In this document: positions 12,586 through 13,934 of the stretch, in pieces
How the letters are laid out: the number at the start of each line of letters is the position of its first letter
Numbering within the stretch: the first letter of the stretch is position 1
Notes under the pieces: model-generated
What the model saw: the letters and a program-made list of their open reading frames with translations, nothing else
What the model was told of the DNA's origin: nothing
The model's database searches: none
DNA from: Clostridiaceae bacterium
GTDB lineage: Bacteria; Bacillota; Clostridia; Oscillospirales; Acutalibacteraceae
Length of the DNA: 13,934 bases
Direction of reading: 5' to 3'
Assembly (NCBI GenBank): GCA_016292705.1
Contig: JAEDHZ010000018.1
Location: 1 to 13,934, forward strand
Made by a program: the position numbers and the translations under genes

Positions 12586-13934
12586 ATGAAATATCAGATC
12601 AAAAAACTTGAAGCGAATAACTTTAGTGTTTTTGAAATCGGGAAGCTTCCGGCACGCAGCTATTTCATTCCGTATACCGACCGCATCAATCTTGAAAGTC
12701 AGAGTGTGCTGACTGAACGCTATTCAAGCGACATGGTTACCGTGCTGTCGGATGATAATTGGGGATTTAAATATTATGAAAGTCTTTCTCGGCTTCCGGC
12801 ACATATTGATACCGATGTGATGACTTTTGACACAATTTCTGTTCCCTCAACATGGCAGAGAACAGGGTATGAAAAACCGCACTATCTTAATTCCCGCTAC
12901 CCGTTTGAGATGACACTGCCGGTTGTTCCGGAAGATATGTCTTGCGGTGTATATTTCAAGCGCTTCAATCTGAAAGATGATACCCGACACACATATATAA
13001 CCTTCCTCGGTGTTTGTTCATCGCTCACACTTTATGTCAACGGAAAGTTTGTCGGCTACAGCGAGGGCAGCCATAACATGGCTGAATTCTGCCTTGATGA
13101 AGTTGCAAAGCAAGGCGAGAACGAGCTTCTTGCGATTGTAACAAAGTGGTCAAACGCAACTTATCTTGAATGTCAGGATATGTTCCGGGAAAACGGAATC
13201 TTCCGTGATGTGTATATTACCGAATATCCCGAGTGCTACATACGGGACTACAGAGTTGAGACTCAGAGGCAACCGGACGGGAGATATGACCTTGAGCTTT
13301 CCGTTTTCCTTGAGGGAAAGCAAGACAATGAAGCTGTTGAAGCTGAACTTTCAAAAAACGGTAGCGTTATTGTGTCGCAGACACATAGCGCAGGTGAAAA
13401 AGCATCGTTCCTTTTTGCAAATCTTGATGTTTTGCAGTGGAATGCCGAACAGCCGGAACTTTATGACCTATATATAAATCTCAAAGCAAAAGGTCAGAAG
13501 AATATGGTTGTTCATGAAAGGGTTGGTTTTAAAACCGTTGCCATCAACAAAGAGATTTTCCTCTTCAACGGCGCCGCAATCAAATTCAAGGGCGTGAATC
13601 ACCACGATACCCACGAGAAAAACGGATATGTTATGACCGGCGAGGAATTGCTTAAAGATGTTACGCTCATGAAGCAATTCAATGTCAATGCCGTGAGGAC
13701 ATCACATTATCCGCCCGATCCGATGTTCCTTTATCTCTGCGATGAGTATGGGCTTTATGTAATTGATGAGGCTGATATTGAGACGCACGGAACACAGTTT
13801 GATATGGAACAGAAATTCACTTTCAAGCAGAACATTATCAGTAACGACAAAGCTTGGCTGCCACGGTTTGAGGACAGAGTTCTGCGTATGTTTGAACGGG
13901 ATAAGAACCATCCGTCAATAACAATGTGGAGTCT
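12586..13934 (+). CDS. Beta-galactosidase, GH2 LacZ type (5' part, runs off the window)
   Basis: The frame is open from the ATG at 12586, with AAGGGG at 12571-12576 nine bases upstream, to the window end: 449 complete codons of a protein expected to be about 1000 residues. It matches LacZ-type GH2 enzymes through the N-terminal sugar-binding domain (VPSTWQRTGYEKPHYLNSRYPF, with N102), the immunoglobulin-like linker with CQDMFRENGIFRDVY (D198 matches the galactose and sodium-binding aspartate), and the start of the catalytic barrel (FKGVNHHDTHEKNGYVM, NAVRTSHYPPDP, YVIDEADIETHG). The window stops at MWS, about three residues before the expected acid/base glutamate of the GNE motif, so activity cannot be judged. 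There is no signal peptide, so a cytoplasmic enzyme is expected, hydrolysing lactose or galactosides from host glycans. It is divergent from sigG. Confidence 0.93.
   Translation, partial: MKYQIKKLEANNFSVFEIGKLPARSYFIPYTDRINLESQSVLTERYSSDMVTVLSDDNWGFKYYESLSRLPAHIDTDVMTFDTISVPSTWQRTGYEKPHYLNSRYPFEMTLPVVPEDMSCGVYFKRFNLKDDTRHTYITFLGVCSSLTLYVNGKFVGYSEGSHNMAEFCLDEVAKQGENELLAIVTKWSNATYLECQDMFRENGIFRDVYITEYPECYIRDYRVETQRQPDGRYDLELSVFLEGKQDNEAVEAELSKNGSVIVSQTHSAGEKASFLFANLDVLQWNAEQPELYDLYINLKAKGQKNMVVHERVGFKTVAINKEIFLFNGAAIKFKGVNHHDTHEKNGYVMTGEELLKDVTLMKQFNVNAVRTSHYPPDPMFLYLCDEYGLYVIDEADIETHGTQFDMEQKFTFKQNIISNDKAWLPRFEDRVLRMFERDKNHPSITMWS

Overview
The window looks like ordinary chromosome from a low-to-mid GC, spore-forming Firmicute of the class Clostridia, most likely a gut-type Oscillospirales/Ruminococcaceae relative. 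Pointers are an authentic sigma-G gene, the conserved nadD-yqeK-rsfS order, Gram-positive Shine-Dalgarno (SD) sites, near-consensus sigma-A promoters, a Firmicute-length LeuS, and genes for maltodextrin and galactoside use. No mobile element, CRISPR array, rRNA or tRNA gene was seen, and no gene-free stretch exceeds 300 bases. Exact taxonomy cannot be settled from the sequence alone.

Layout. (1) 9-4002, plus strand: a tight operon of a NadD-YqeK fusion (NAD synthesis joined to an HD phosphohydrolase), rsfS (ribosome silencing factor) and leuS (leucyl-tRNA synthetase). (2) 4054-4362: a compact rpsU unit (ribosomal protein S21) with a perfect TTGACA-17-TATAAT promoter, a very strong SD and an intrinsic terminator. 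(3) 4362-6793: an M24B Xaa-Pro peptidase and the ribosome-splitting GTPase HflX, probably co-transcribed from an extended -10 promoter. (4) 6790-7314, minus strand: a membrane-anchored DUF4830-like protein that overlaps the hflX end by 4 bp. (5) 7404-10240: a cytoplasmic GH13 alpha-glucan hydrolase directly abutting prmA (L11 methyltransferase), ended by a terminator. (6) 10248-11567: a structured, repeat-rich intergenic stretch, then a YdcF/SanA-like membrane protein and a small anchored protein of unknown function, ended by a terminator. (7) 11644-12426, minus strand: sigG, with a UUG start and a stable leader hairpin. (8) 12586 to the end: the first 449 codons of a GH2 LacZ-type beta-galactosidase, divergent from sigG and cut off by the window just before its catalytic acid/base glutamate.

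Together the first three units mostly serve translation and ribosome homeostasis (RsfS, LeuS, S21, HflX, with PrmA further on), and carbohydrate genes are interspersed. Several start codons were moved from the longest open frame to sites with proper SD spacing: rsfS, leuS (UUG), the YdcF-like gene, the small anchored gene and sigG (UUG).

I did not find a clearly novel multi-gene system. The most interesting signals are regulatory: the sigG leader hairpin with its UUG start, the shared sigG/beta-galactosidase promoter region, the heptamer cluster at 10291-10340, and the gene fusion at the left edge.
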